Position numbers and translations under genes: made by a program. A stretch of 43,011 nucleotides of DNA. Origin: Dechloromonas denitrificans (GTDB lineage Bacteria > Pseudomonadota > Gammaproteobacteria > Burkholderiales > Rhodocyclaceae). The notes beneath the pieces are model-generated. The model made no database searches. It was not told where the DNA came from and saw only the letters and a list, made by a program, of their open reading frames with translations. Of this stretch, positions 1 to 8,723 are shown piece after piece; the stretch's first letter is position 1, and the number at the start of each line of letters is the position of its first letter. The stretch covers positions 135,589 through 178,599 of the forward strand of contig NZ_LODL01000035.1 in NCBI RefSeq assembly GCF_001551835.1, in the 5' to 3' direction.

Positions 1-869
1 TAATCGAAAACTTGTGTGGTGGGGCGGGTTGATTTCAGCGTTAGTGGTTTTCCGGCTGTCGCGATGACGACCCTGATCCCGTTGTTTTCAAGTATAGGAA
101 CAATGCCCTCGATAATTTTTGGATTGCCTGAACTGCCCATGGAGACATAGACCAACGGTCCATCGTCAGTAAGGAACTTCAAGTCACCATTGAAGTCTGG
201 TGACCAGGCGATCGGGCCTATGAAGTCAGCTTTTCCGTGCAAGCGTGTATCCGGGAAGAGGGCGGGAAAGTTGGCAAACAGTCGCAGGTCAGCGTCGGTA
301 TAGCAGCGCCTCAGATCGTATCCCAAGCTTGGTAGGCCAAATTTTGCCCGGAGGCGCTCGAGAGGTCGGGCATGAAGGCGAAATGCAAGGGGGGCGATAT
401 GGCGAAACAGGACCTCGGTTAGTGCGATTGGTGCATAGCGAGTGAAGCCCAGGACGGGCAGGGGTGGATCAAGCGCCCGTTCCGGGCTCCAGTAGGCATC
501 GCAGATGGCGATATAGGGAATTGAACGAAGACGTGCGCTGACCGACAGGGAAAGGCGAAAGTCGCCAACGATGATGTCTGGTTTTTCGCTGTCGATCAGT
601 GCCACGTCCGCTTCTACGTAGCGGCATAAGGTTGGGAAGTCATAGAGCGGTGAGCCGCGGTCGAGTCTACGCGCAAAAACATCGCTCTCCTGGCATTCAA
701 GATCAAGAACGCGGAATGGCAGACCGCTGGTGAATTTTGAGAAGCTTTTGGGGCTGCAGAGAACTATCTCAAATTGTCTTGGGTTCAGGCCCTTGGCCAG
801 CATGAGCGGTCTGGCGACATGGGCGAGCGTTGCGCCTTCGCCAAAGAAGAGGACCTTGTGCTTTTTCAT
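1..869 (-). CDS. Glycosyltransferase, UGT/MGT-like (partial, C-terminus off the window)
   Basis: An open minus-strand frame runs from an ATG at 869 off the left edge of the window with no stop, giving about 289 residues. The start MKKHKVLFFGEGATLAHVAR resembles the Rossmann entry of GT-B glycosyltransferases, and the later segment PLVYVSMGSSGNP is the usual start of the nucleotide-sugar binding half (LVYVSxGS) of the UGT/MGT family. The start at 869 is preferred over an in-frame ATG at 875 because a GGGAGG ribosome site sits six bases before it. It would transfer a sugar from a nucleotide sugar to an unknown acceptor, probably in the cytoplasm. It lies 65 bases downstream of the outer-membrane barrel gene on the same strand and may be co-transcribed. 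Donor and acceptor cannot be assigned. Confidence 0.75.
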   Translation of the reverse strand, partial: MKKHKVLFFGEGATLAHVARPLMLAKGLNPRQFEIVLCSPKSFSKFTSGLPFRVLDLECQESDVFARRLDRGSPLYDFPTLCRYVEADVALIDSEKPDIIVGDFRLSLSVSARLRSIPYIAICDAYWSPERALDPPLPVLGFTRYAPIALTEVLFRHIAPLAFRLHARPLERLRAKFGLPSLGYDLRRCYTDADLRLFANFPALFPDTRLHGKADFIGPIAWSPDFNGDLKFLTDDGPLVYVSMGSSGNPKIIEGIVPILENNGIRVVIATAGKPLTLKSTRPTTQVFD

Positions 870-934
870 TGCCATCCTCCCTGTTCGAGTTGCAGGACAG
901 GCTGAATTACTCCGACGAACAGCCTGGCCGGCAA

Positions 935-2278
935 CTAAAAGCTGTAACGGATCTCTGAGTAGACGCGGTCCTGTTGGTCATATCGGCCAAACACTCCATT
1001 CGGCGGGCCTTTGAAAACATCGGCACCAACCAGCAAACGCCAGTTGCGCTCAAAGTTCCAGGTTACGCGGGGGCGGAAAAGCCAGTCTGGGCGGTTCGCG
1101 CTGGAAATGAAAATCGCTTGAGCTTCCCAGTTATTGAGCACTTTGGTGTTGAGCAGGAAACTGTAGCCGTTCTCTCGCTTGTCTGGGGCGATATCGGTGT
1201 CGTAATTAAAAAATTGGCGCTGGAAAATCTGCACGTTGAACCTGGTTTCAGCCGGGAGCGTGAAATCCAGCCCCGCCGCCCAGTCTATGGTGTTTTGAGC
1301 AACAACACCGTCGGTATCAAGTGCATTCAATACGTTGAAACTTCGGCCCTTGGTATAGACCGCTTCTGTCTTGAGGACCACATCGCCAAAGTCTTTGGCG
1401 AGTGTCCCGCCAAACTGACTGATGCGATCATGGCGCGCCTGGAACGTAATCGTCGGAGTCGGGGCGAGCGCTATTTCACGATAGATCGTTGCCGAGATAT
1501 CCGTGCTGCGGTAGTAGAAAGCCGATGCATCCCAGCCGTTCTTGAGTGTGGACAGCCGAAGACCGTAGTTCATGTTGTCGGCGTTGCGTTCAGGGCGCAG
1601 CTCTTGCTGATAGTTTGCGGTAAAGCCGGTGGGCACCGGGTAGTATGGGTAAAACTCGGCACCGGGTTTGCCAATGTTGTCGTAGCTGGCTACCGGAATC
1701 CACAATAGTTCGGCGTGGAAGTCGTCGACGAAGTATTCGGCGCGGGCGGCCCATTGCGGGATTCGCAGTTGATCGAAGTCGGGAAGCAGGAATTCGCGCA
1801 TGTCGCGGGCTGAAACAACGTCGGCGAAGAATAGCCCGACCATTTCCCCCCAGACCACATGTTGGCGGCCAAAGCGGAAGTCCCAGTTGCCGGCACTGTA
1901 GTCGAGATAGTTTTCGCGCAATTGGGCATTGAAGCGTTGATCGCGTTCTACTTCGGGATTGTAGAAGTCATTAATGCCATAAACGGCATCGTAGTCGAAG
2001 CGGGCTCCGAGCTTCCATTTCAGGCTGTCGCTCAACTTTCCCTGGCTGCTCAAGTCGGCGCGCGTGCGCATTTTTGACCAATGCTCCGGACTCGCTGTGG
2101 TTCGGGCCAGTTCAAACTGAAGAAAGCCCCTGACACCATTCCCGGTATTTGCTTTTTCGGCTGGTTTGTCCAGATCGTCGCCAAAGAGTGCGTTGCGGCC
2201 AAGAAGGTCATCATCGTCAGCTTGGGCTCCGAGTGAAATGCATAGTGCGGCAATCAGTGTCAGGCGGTGCATGGTCAT
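935..2278 (-). CDS. Outer-membrane beta-barrel protein, DUF1302-like
   Basis: About 447 residues. The frame is open further upstream, but the likely start is the ATG at 2278 (or 2272), which gives a clean signal peptide (HRLTLIAALCISLGAQA). Upstream starts would overlap the ABC ATPase gene and lack a signal. The mature part is rich in alternating aromatic and polar strands (for example LRENYLDYSAGNWDFRFGRQ) and ends in RYSF, a terminal Phe typical of BAM-assembled barrels. The pattern resembles the DUF1302 family of large outer-membrane proteins, whose substrates are mostly unknown. It follows the ABC ATPase by 31 bases on the same strand. Together with the divergent LolA-like protein this suggests envelope lipid or lipoprotein trafficking, which is inference. 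Confidence 0.7.
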   Translation of the reverse strand: MTMHRLTLIAALCISLGAQADDDDLLGRNALFGDDLDKPAEKANTGNGVRGFLQFELARTTASPEHWSKMRTRADLSSQGKLSDSLKWKLGARFDYDAVYGINDFYNPEVERDQRFNAQLRENYLDYSAGNWDFRFGRQHVVWGEMVGLFFADVVSARDMREFLLPDFDQLRIPQWAARAEYFVDDFHAELLWIPVASYDNIGKPGAEFYPYYPVPTGFTANYQQELRPERNADNMNYGLRLSTLKNGWDASAFYYRSTDISATIYREIALAPTPTITFQARHDRISQFGGTLAKDFGDVVLKTEAVYTKGRSFNVLNALDTDGVVAQNTIDWAAGLDFTLPAETRFNVQIFQRQFFNYDTDIAPDKRENGYSFLLNTKVLNNWEAQAIFISSANRPDWLFRPRVTWNFERNWRLLVGADVFKGPPNGVFGRYDQQDRVYSEIRYSF

Positions 2279-2309
2279 TGTTTGTGTCTCGGGTTTCTCG
2301 GCTGCTGGA

Positions 2310-3065
2310 TTATTCAGCGTCGTCCTCATCATCACCTTCAGGGAGGGGGCGAACGCGAGCCAGATTCCATGTCTTGTCGTTGCGGACCCCAAAGGCGGTG
2401 ATGTACCCGTCTTCCATTTGGACAAGACGGTCGGCGTGGTCGATAACCTTCTGATCGTGGGTTGAGAAGATGAACGTGGTTTTCAGGTAGCGATTGATCT
2501 GTTTCATCAGGCGGAGGATTTCTCGGCCTGTGACCTTGTCCAGATTGGCGGTGGGCTCATCGGCCAGAACAATGCTGGGCTTGATGGCGAGTGCACGGGC
2601 AATGGCTACGCGTTGCCGCTGGCCGCCGCTGAGTTGATTCGGGCGATTGTTGGCGAATTTAGACAGGCCGACAATATCAAGGAAGTAATTGACCCGCTTT
2701 TTTCGTTCTGTCGCAGAAATTTCCGGGCAGCGCAGTAGTGGGTACTCAACGTTCTCGGCGGCCGAAAGTACGGGCAGAAGATTGAAGGTCTGAAATATGA
2801 AACCGATGGAGCGGGCACGCAGATCGGCCAACTCATTGGCAGATTTCAGGGAGATATCTTGGTCATTGACGTATATTTTCCCGCTGCTCGGCTTGTCGAT
2901 GCAGCCGATTAGGTTGAGCAGGGTGGTCTTGCCACTGCCGGACGGGCCGGAGATGGCGAGGAAGACCCCGGGTTCGATCGCCAGTGTAATATCATGAAGC
3001 GCCTGGACCGTCTGTTCGCCCAGGCGATAGTCCTTGAAGACATGCTCGATTCGTACGACGCTCAT
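2310..3065 (-). CDS. ABC transporter ATP-binding protein (LolD/MacB type)
   Basis: 251 residues, the normal length for a LolD/MacB/FtsE-type ATPase. All motifs are present in order: Walker [10 protein letters not shown] near residue 40, the signature [15 protein letters not shown] near 145, Walker [13 protein letters not shown] and the switch STHDQK. The C-terminus is acidic (EGDDEDDAE). These ATPases normally energise an FtsX/MacB-fold permease that extrudes lipoproteins, lipids or peptides from the inner membrane. No such permease is found next to it: the next gene on this strand is an outer-membrane barrel and the opposite flank is a divergent LolA-like gene. The permease may lie beyond position 1 or elsewhere. 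It shares a 51-base divergent intergenic region with the LolA-like gene. Confidence 0.9.
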   Translation of the reverse strand: MSVVRIEHVFKDYRLGEQTVQALHDITLAIEPGVFLAISGPSGSGKTTLLNLIGCIDKPSSGKIYVNDQDISLKSANELADLRARSIGFIFQTFNLLPVLSAAENVEYPLLRCPEISATERKKRVNYFLDIVGLSKFANNRPNQLSGGQRQRVAIARALAIKPSIVLADEPTANLDKVTGREILRLMKQINRYLKTTFIFSTHDQKVIDHADRLVQMEDGYITAFGVRNDKTWNLARVRPLPEGDDEDDAE

Positions 3066-3116
3066 GCCGGGTTGATGCTGTCAAAGTTAACGCCAAACCA
3101 ATACGGGAGAATACTC

Positions 3117-3911
3117 ATGTCGCGTAATGGCGCCGAGGGGCTGAAGTTGAGGGTCTGTGTTCTGCTTGCGGGCATGTTTTTGTCGCTCCAGACTTTCACA
3201 GCGGTGGCGGAAGAACCTGGTTCAGCCCCGGTTGATGACTCATATGCCCGGAGTATAGTGGAAAAGGCTGACAAGGTCCGCTTTCCGGCCGAGGGCTTCC
3301 AAGTCGATATCGTAATTAATACCAGCCAGCAGGATAAGCAGGCTGAAATGCGCAAATATCGCGTTCTTTCCAAAGGTAATGAAAATTCCGTTGTCATGGT
3401 AACCGAGCCGGCCGCGGAGCGGGGGCAGATCATCTTGATGAAAGGGCGTGATCTTTGGGTTTTCATGCCCGAGGTTTCGCAGCCGGTACGCATTTCGCTG
3501 GCTCAGCGACTGACGGGGCAGGTGGCGAACGGTGACTTGGCGCGGGCCAATTTTTCCGGCGACTACAATCCGAAGGTCCTGCGCACTGAAACGATCAACG
3601 GCGAAACTTACCAGGTCCTGGAGTTGATTGCCGTCGATCGCAGCGTGACTTACCAGCGCGTTGTTTATTGGGTGAATCCCAAGAATGCCTGGCCGCTGAA
3701 GGCCGAGTTTTACTCGCTTTCCAACCGTCTATTGAAAAAGTGCAGCTACGAAAATTTTCAAACCCTGGCCGGACGCTTGCGTCCGACGCGCCTGGTGATG
3801 GAAGACGCGCTGCGTGGCGGCGAGAAGTCGGTGCTCGAGTACGGCGAAATGAAGTTGCGTGATTTGCCTGACAAGATCTTCACCAAGGACTATCTGAAAA
3901 AGCTGGATTGA
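3117..3911 (+). CDS. Outer membrane lipoprotein-sorting protein, LolA-like
   Basis: 264 residues from the ATG at 3117, which has CGGGAGA about six bases upstream; the longer in-frame start at 2994 would lie inside the divergent ABC gene. An N-terminal signal region (LRVCVLLAGMFLSLQTFTAVA) is followed by a periplasmic domain with the features of the LolA-like family annotated as outer membrane lipoprotein-sorting protein: EMRKYRVLSKGNE, GRDLWVFMPEVSQPVRIS, QVLELIAVDRSVTYQRVVYWV and a C-terminal KIFTKDYLKKL. Such proteins have an open half-barrel that holds a lipid chain and often occur beside FtsX-type ABC transporters or RND/MMPL exporters. Divergent transcription from the ABC ATPase and barrel genes supports a shared envelope-transport role. 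The cargo is unknown. Confidence 0.8.
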   Translation: MSRNGAEGLKLRVCVLLAGMFLSLQTFTAVAEEPGSAPVDDSYARSIVEKADKVRFPAEGFQVDIVINTSQQDKQAEMRKYRVLSKGNENSVVMVTEPAAERGQIILMKGRDLWVFMPEVSQPVRISLAQRLTGQVANGDLARANFSGDYNPKVLRTETINGETYQVLELIAVDRSVTYQRVVYWVNPKNAWPLKAEFYSLSNRLLKKCSYENFQTLAGRLRPTRLVMEDALRGGEKSVLEYGEMKLRDLPDKIFTKDYLKKLD

Positions 3912-3925
3912 TCCCCGGCTGGCGT

Positions 3926-4297
3926 TCAGTCGAACAGCAAAGCGGCCGCGACCTTGCGGCCCTCGGCGGCAAGGATGTTGAAAGTCCGGCAGGCGGCCTG
4001 CAGATCCATGACTTCCAGGCCAATGCCGGCCGGGGCAAATGGCCGGAGCAGCGCGCCGACCGGGAAGCGCAGGCGTTCGCCGGTGCCGAGCAGGATGATC
4101 TCCGTACCGAGACCCAGCAGTTTTTGCATGTCGCTTTCGGTCAGCGTGCTGACTGTTGCGGTCGACCAGTCGAGAATGATCGATTCCGGCAGCAGGATCA
4201 GGTTTTTCTGATGTTTTTCATGGTTGACCGCAACATAGCCTTCGCCATAGGCAGTGAACATGTTGAGGCCGGTGGTGTTGGATTGATGGAGTTTCAC
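3926..4297 (-). CDS. Mth938-like (DUF498) domain protein
   Basis: 123 residues, full length for the small Mth938/DUF498 family (Xcc1710-like in proteobacteria; related to human NDUFAF3/AAMDC). Recognisable parts are YGEGYVAVN near residue 17, the LLPESIILDW strand, EIILLGTGERLRFP near 65 and the C-terminal MDLQAACRTFNILAAEGRKV. The biochemical role of bacterial members is not established; the fold is a small alpha/beta domain. It is convergent with the LolA-like gene (14 bases apart) and divergent from alaA with about 120 bases between them. That arrangement next to alaA says little about function. Confidence 0.85.
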   Translation of the reverse strand: MKLHQSNTTGLNMFTAYGEGYVAVNHEKHQKNLILLPESIILDWSTATVSTLTESDMQKLLGLGTEIILLGTGERLRFPVGALLRPFAPAGIGLEVMDLQAACRTFNILAAEGRKVAAALLFD

Positions 4298-4327
4298 GAC
4301 GATATCTGCCTATTAAGTCCGCCAAAA

Positions 4328-4356
4328 TTGCGGTGCACCATTCGTTAAAGTAGGAT
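4328..4356 (+). promoter_or_regulatory. Possible sigma-70 promoter for alaA-hom
   Basis: TTGCGG at 4328-4333 and TAGGAT at 4351-4356 are separated by 17 bases, in the intergenic region 66 bases before the alaA start. The -10 is a weak match. Read by eye only. Confidence 0.3.
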
Positions 4357-4421
4357 TATACCTTTTGGGGCTCGGTAGTCTGGCTGATGGCGGCTGGATA
4401 CCTTCCCGACGGACAGCGTTC

Positions 4422-5666
4422 ATGAAACAAGTCAAGAAATCCGCCAAGCTCGCCAACGTCTGCTACGACATCCGCGGCCCCGTGCTGCAGAAGGCCAAGC
4501 AGATGGAGGAAGAGGGCCACAAGATCATCAAGCTGAACATCGGCAACCTGGCCGCGTTCGGCTTCGATTCGCCCGAGGAAATTCAGCAGGACATTATCCG
4601 CAACCTGCCCAATGCGGCCGGTTATACGGATTCCAAGGGGATCTTCGCGGCGCGCAAGGCGATCATGCACTACACCCAGCAAAAGGGTATCAAGGGTGTG
4701 ACGCTGGAGGATATCTACGTCGGCAACGGTGTTTCCGAGTTGATCGTGATGGCGATGAACGCCTTGCTCGACGCCGGTGACGAAGTGCTCGTTCCGGCTC
4801 CGGATTATCCCCTGTGGACTGCGGGCATCAGTCTTTCCGGCGGCACTCCGAAGCATTACCTGTGCGACGAGGAGAACGGCTGGTATCCGGACCTCAACGA
4901 CATTCGCAGCAAGATCACGCCGAAAACCAAGGCTATCGTCATCATCAACCCGAACAACCCGACCGGTGCGTTGTATCCAGATGAGTTGCTGAAGGAAATC
5001 ATCGAGATCGCCCGTCAGCATCACCTGATCATCTATGCCGACGAGGTGTATGACAAGGTGCTCTACGACGGTGTCGAGCATACGTCGATCGCCTCGCTGT
5101 CCGATGACGTGCTGACCATTACCTTCAACGGCCTGTCGAAGAATTACCGCTCCTGCGGTTATCGTGCCGGCTGGCTGGTGGTGTCGGGCGACAAGCGGCA
5201 CGCCAAGGATTACATCGAAGGTCTCGATATGCTGGCCTCGATGCGCCTGTGCGCCAATGCACCGGGCCAGCACGGCATCCAGACCGCCTTGGGTGGCTAT
5301 CAGAGCATCGACGACCTGATCAAGGAAGGCGGCCGCCTGCGCCGCCAGCGCGATATCGCGCATGAACTGATTACGGCCATTCCCGGGGTGACTTGTGTCA
5401 AGCCGAAGGCGGCGCTGTACATGTTCCCGAAGCTTGACCCGAAGGTTTATCCGATCAAGAACGACCAGGCTTTCATTACCGAATTGCTGCAGGAAGAGAA
5501 AGTGCTGCTGGTTCAGGGCTCCGGCTTCAACTGGCCGCATCCGGACCATTTCCGCCTGGTTTTTCTGCCGCACGAAGATGATCTGCGGGAAGCGATCGGC
5601 CGTCTTGCCCGCTTCCTGGAAAATTACCGCAAGCGTCATTCAACCCAAGTTAACCAACCCAAGTAA
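4422..5666 (+). CDS. alaA: Alanine transaminase, AlaA/YfbQ family
   Basis: 414 residues from the ATG at 4422. The sequence matches E. coli AlaA closely along its length (start KSAKLANVCYDIRGPVL, TPKTKAIVIINPNNPTGA, YIEGLDMLASMRLCAN). It is a fold-type I PLP enzyme that makes alanine from pyruvate with glutamate as donor. Visible PLP residues are the Schiff-base lysine K240 in GLSKNYRS, Asp207 and Tyr210 in YADEVYDKV, and Asn in NPNNPTG. An oddity is IGNLAAFGF near residue 43, where the E. coli enzyme has IGNPAPFGF. Hom follows after 9 bases, so the two are almost certainly co-transcribed, as is usual in betaproteobacteria. Confidence 0.92.
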   Translation: MKQVKKSAKLANVCYDIRGPVLQKAKQMEEEGHKIIKLNIGNLAAFGFDSPEEIQQDIIRNLPNAAGYTDSKGIFAARKAIMHYTQQKGIKGVTLEDIYVGNGVSELIVMAMNALLDAGDEVLVPAPDYPLWTAGISLSGGTPKHYLCDEENGWYPDLNDIRSKITPKTKAIVIINPNNPTGALYPDELLKEIIEIARQHHLIIYADEVYDKVLYDGVEHTSIASLSDDVLTITFNGLSKNYRSCGYRAGWLVVSGDKRHAKDYIEGLDMLASMRLCANAPGQHGIQTALGGYQSIDDLIKEGGRLRRQRDIAHELITAIPGVTCVKPKAALYMFPKLDPKVYPIKNDQAFITELLQEEKVLLVQGSGFNWPHPDHFRLVFLPHEDDLREAIGRLARFLENYRKRHSTQVNQPK

Positions 5667-5675
5667 AGTCAGAGC

Positions 5676-6986
5676 ATGAAACCCATCAATGTTGGCCTTA
5701 TCGGCATCGGCACCGTCGGCGGTGGCACCTGGACCGTTCTCAAGCGCAATGCGGAAGAAATTACCCGTCGCGCCGGCCGTCCGATTCGAATTACGGCCGT
5801 CGCCGACAAGAATGTCGAGCTGGCCAAGCAGGTGACGGGTGGTGCTGCGCGCGTCACCGACGACGCATTCTCGCTGGTTACCGATCCGGAAATCGACATC
5901 ATCGTCGAGCTGATCGGTGGCTATGGCGTGGCCAAGGAACTGGTCATGCAGGCCATTGCCAACGGCAAGCACGTTGTGACGGCCAACAAGGCCTTGCTCG
6001 CCGTGCATGGTACCGAGATCTTCAATGCCGCCCAGGAAAATGGTGTCATGGTCGCTTTCGAAGCCGCCGTCGCCGGCGGTATTCCGGTCATCAAGGCGCT
6101 GCGCGAAGGCCTGAGTGCCAACCGCATCGAATGGGCGGCCGGCATCATCAACGGCACAACCAACTTCATCCTGTCCGAAATGCGCGACAAGGGCCTGTCC
6201 TTCGACGAAGTGCTCAAGGAAGCGCAGCGTCTGGGTTATGCCGAAGCCGATCCGACCTTCGATATTGAAGGGGTCGATGCCGCCCACAAGGCGACGCTGA
6301 TCGCTTCGATCGCTTTCGGCATTCCGGTGCAGTTCGACAAGGCCTATATCGAAGGCATCACCAAGCTCGAAGCCTCCGACATCAGGTACGCCGAACAACT
6401 CGGTTACCGGATCAAGTTGCTCGGCATCGCCAAGCGTCGCGAGAAGGGGATCGAACTGCGTGTGCACCCGACCCTGATCCCGGCCAAGCGCCTGATCGCC
6501 AATGTCGAAGGCGCGATGAATGCCGTCGTCGTCAAGGGCGATGCCGTCGGCACCACGCTGTACTACGGCAAGGGCGCCGGTGCCGAGCCGACTGCCTCGG
6601 CCGTGATCGCCGACCTGGTCGACGTCACCCGCCTGGCGACGGCCGATCCGGAACATCGCGTGCCACACCTGGCCTTCCAGCCGGATGCGATGTCCAACCT
6701 GCCGATCCTGCCGATGAGCGAAGTGGAGACCGGTTACTACCTGCGTCTGCGCGTCGAGGACAAGCCGGGCGTGCTGGCCGACGTTACCCGTATCCTGGCC
6801 GACCAGGGCATTTCCATTGATGCCATGCTGCAGCGCGAACCGGAAGAAGGCGAGGGCGAGACCGACATCATCATCCTGACCCACGTTTGCAAGGAAAGCT
6901 CTGCCGATGCGGCGATTGTTAAGATCGAAGGGCTGGCGGCACAAAAGGGCAAGGTCAAGCGCATTCGCTTGGAAGAACTGCAATAA
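5676..6986 (+). CDS. hom: Homoserine dehydrogenase
   Basis: 436 residues, the standard length for the monofunctional enzyme with a C-terminal ACT domain. The N-terminal Rossmann motif GLIGIGTVGGGTW (residues 7-19) binds NAD(P). The catalytic domain carries AAVAGGIPVIKALREGL, INGTTNFIL and GYAEADPTFDIEGVDAAHK. The ACT domain begins near 350 (YYLRLRVEDKPGVLADVT) and is probably the site of threonine feedback. It reduces aspartate semialdehyde to homoserine for threonine and methionine synthesis. It follows alaA by 9 bases and is closed by a strong terminator, so thrC, about 3.6 kb downstream, cannot simply be on the same transcript. Confidence 0.95.
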   Translation: MKPINVGLIGIGTVGGGTWTVLKRNAEEITRRAGRPIRITAVADKNVELAKQVTGGAARVTDDAFSLVTDPEIDIIVELIGGYGVAKELVMQAIANGKHVVTANKALLAVHGTEIFNAAQENGVMVAFEAAVAGGIPVIKALREGLSANRIEWAAGIINGTTNFILSEMRDKGLSFDEVLKEAQRLGYAEADPTFDIEGVDAAHKATLIASIAFGIPVQFDKAYIEGITKLEASDIRYAEQLGYRIKLLGIAKRREKGIELRVHPTLIPAKRLIANVEGAMNAVVVKGDAVGTTLYYGKGAGAEPTASAVIADLVDVTRLATADPEHRVPHLAFQPDAMSNLPILPMSEVETGYYLRLRVEDKPGVLADVTRILADQGISIDAMLQREPEEGEGETDIIILTHVCKESSADAAIVKIEGLAAQKGKVKRIRLEELQ

Positions 6987-7009
6987 GCCTTTTCTGGCTG
7001 CATTGATCG

Positions 7010-7034
7010 ACGGGAGCCGCGGGCTCCCGTTTTT
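7010..7034 (+). terminator. Rho-independent terminator after hom
   Basis: A perfect 9-base stem (ACGGGAGCC at 7010-7018, GGCTCCCGT at 7022-7030) closes a GCG loop and runs into TTTTT. It lies 24 bases after the hom stop and ends the alaA-hom transcript. Confidence 0.9.
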
Positions 7035-7094
7035 ATTTCAGCCTTGCCGTTGCACGGGGCATTCCTGCGGTCGACGCTGAAAAAAAGGCAATTT

Positions 7095-8537
7095 TCAACG
7101 GCTGGGCAGCTTGTTGCAGATTTCGCCGAGGCGCTGCAGCGCGCTGTCAATTTCCGGGGTGTATGGGGCGCCGCAGTTCAGGCGGACGAAACCGTCATAA
7201 CGGTTGGAGTTGGAGAACATCAGCCCGGGGGCAATGAAAATGCCTTCGGCCAGCGCCGCGTCGAACAGGGCTTTCGATGACAGGCCGGGCGCCAACTCGA
7301 CCCACAGCGCGAGACCGCCGGCCGGTTCACTGAGCCGGGTACTGGTTGGAAAGTAACGGGCGATCGCTTCCGCCGTCCGGGCGCGCTGGGTTTTCAGGCA
7401 ACTGCGCAGACGCCGCAAGTGGCGGTCGTAGGCGCTGGAGGCGATGAAATCGGCCGCCGCCAGCTGGGCCAGTTCCTCGTTGTTGCGACTCTGCACATAC
7501 TTGAGCATTTCCACCCGCGATTGCCAGCGCCCGGCATTCATCCAGCCCAGGCGCAAGCCGGGGGCCAGGACCTTGTGCAGCGAGGCACAGTGAATGACAT
7601 TGCCGTCCCGGTCCCAGGCTTTCAGTGCCTTGAGCGGCGTGTCGTCGTTGCTGAGGGCGCTGTAGGTGTCGTCTTCGATCAGCGGAATCTCGTTTGCTCG
7701 ACACAACTCGACCAGGTTGGCTTTCTGGGCATCCGGCATGATGCTGCCGAGGGGATTCTGCAAGTGAGGAACGACGACCAGCGCCTTGATCTTCTCGGTG
7801 GTCTGGATGGCCAGTTGCAGCGCTTCGAGCGAAATGCCGCTGTGCGGACTGGTCGGGATTTCCAGGGCGCGCAGGCCGAGTGTTTCGAGTACCTGGAGCA
7901 GTCCGAAAAAGGTCGGAGATTCGACGGCGACGATGTCGCCGGGCTGCGTAATGGCCCGCAGCGCCAGGTTGAGGGCTTCGATGCAGCCCTGAGTGACCAG
8001 GATTTCCTCCGGTGCCAGCAGCATGCCGTTGGCCATTGCCCGTTTGGCCAGGGCGTTGCGGAAAGTGGCATTGCCGTTGTTCGACGGGGGACTGACCAGC
8101 AATTCCGGATGCTGGCGAAGAGCGCGGGTGGCAGCATTTTTCAGGGCCTCGGCCGGATAAAGGGCCGGGGCGCTGCGGGCGCTGGAAAAGTTGATCTTGA
8201 CCTGGGCTTGCCTGCCACGGGCGATAAATTCCGAAACTCGGGCATTGATGCCGACGTACTGGGCGGGGTCCGGTGCCTGGCCAGCAATGGGTTCGGCCAG
8301 TGGGCGTACGGCCAGCCGACGCGGTCGACGGACGAAATTGCCGGAGCGCGGCCGCGCTTCCAGCCAGCCGTCGCTCTCCAGTTGCCGGCACAGCTGGACG
8401 GCGGTGGACAGGCTGACTTCATGCCGTCCCATCAAGGCCCGGACTGACGGGAAACGATCGCCCTGGGCGAGGGCGCCGGTTTCTATCGCGGCGCGGTAAT
8501 GGGCGGCCAAGCGCCGATAAAGGGGGAGCTGATCCAT
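7095..8537 (-). CDS. MocR-type GntR/aminotransferase-fold transcription regulator
   Basis: 480 residues from the ATG at 8537, preceded by AGAGGAAGA; a much longer in-frame extension upstream is antisense to other genes and is rejected. Residues 1-70 form a GntR winged helix (GDRFPSVRAL, SLSTAVQLCRQLESDGWL). The remainder is a class I aminotransferase fold with PLP residues: Asn261 in LQNPLGS, Asp289/290 in IEDDTYSAL and Lys322 in SLHKVLAPGLRLGW. MocR proteins sense PLP or amino-acid aldimines and usually act on themselves and a divergent neighbour. Here the divergent neighbour is the small gene at 8724, and a perfect inverted repeat lies 12 bases upstream of the regulator start. The effector is unknown; a PdxR- or GabR-like role is not shown. 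Confidence 0.9.
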   Translation of the reverse strand: MDQLPLYRRLAAHYRAAIETGALAQGDRFPSVRALMGRHEVSLSTAVQLCRQLESDGWLEARPRSGNFVRRPRRLAVRPLAEPIAGQAPDPAQYVGINARVSEFIARGRQAQVKINFSSARSAPALYPAEALKNAATRALRQHPELLVSPPSNNGNATFRNALAKRAMANGMLLAPEEILVTQGCIEALNLALRAITQPGDIVAVESPTFFGLLQVLETLGLRALEIPTSPHSGISLEALQLAIQTTEKIKALVVVPHLQNPLGSIMPDAQKANLVELCRANEIPLIEDDTYSALSNDDTPLKALKAWDRDGNVIHCASLHKVLAPGLRLGWMNAGRWQSRVEMLKYVQSRNNEELAQLAAADFIASSAYDRHLRRLRSCLKTQRARTAEAIARYFPTSTRLSEPAGGLALWVELAPGLSSKALFDAALAEGIFIAPGLMFSNSNRYDGFVRLNCGAPYTPEIDSALQRLGEICNKLPSR

Positions 8538-8549
8538 GCCTGATCTTCC

Positions 8550-8573
8550 TCTGTCGCAGGTGTTTGCGACAGA
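8550..8573. promoter_or_regulatory. Inverted repeat, candidate operator of the MocR regulator
   Basis: TCTGTCGCA (8550-8558) and TGCGACAGA (8565-8573) are perfect 9-base arms with a 6-base spacer. The repeat lies in the divergent region just upstream of the MocR start. Position suggests autoregulation and control of the gene at 8724. Confidence 0.55.
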
Positions 8574-8723
8574 TATAGATGTCCGAAAATCGCACCATAA
8601 CAGATGTGAATAAACAAAACTGTTGCGGTTCAGATGCCTGTTTTCTGTGGCTGTTTCGCAAGCTGTCGGCTGGCTACGATCTCGCCATGTCCCGAGTCCG
8701 GGAGGCAATCGAGGAGTAGGAGC

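Noticed and set aside
4356..6983. Two long minus-strand frames opposite alaA and hom
   Set aside because: They mirror the real genes' codon bias in GC-rich DNA and resemble no family; alaA and hom are certain.
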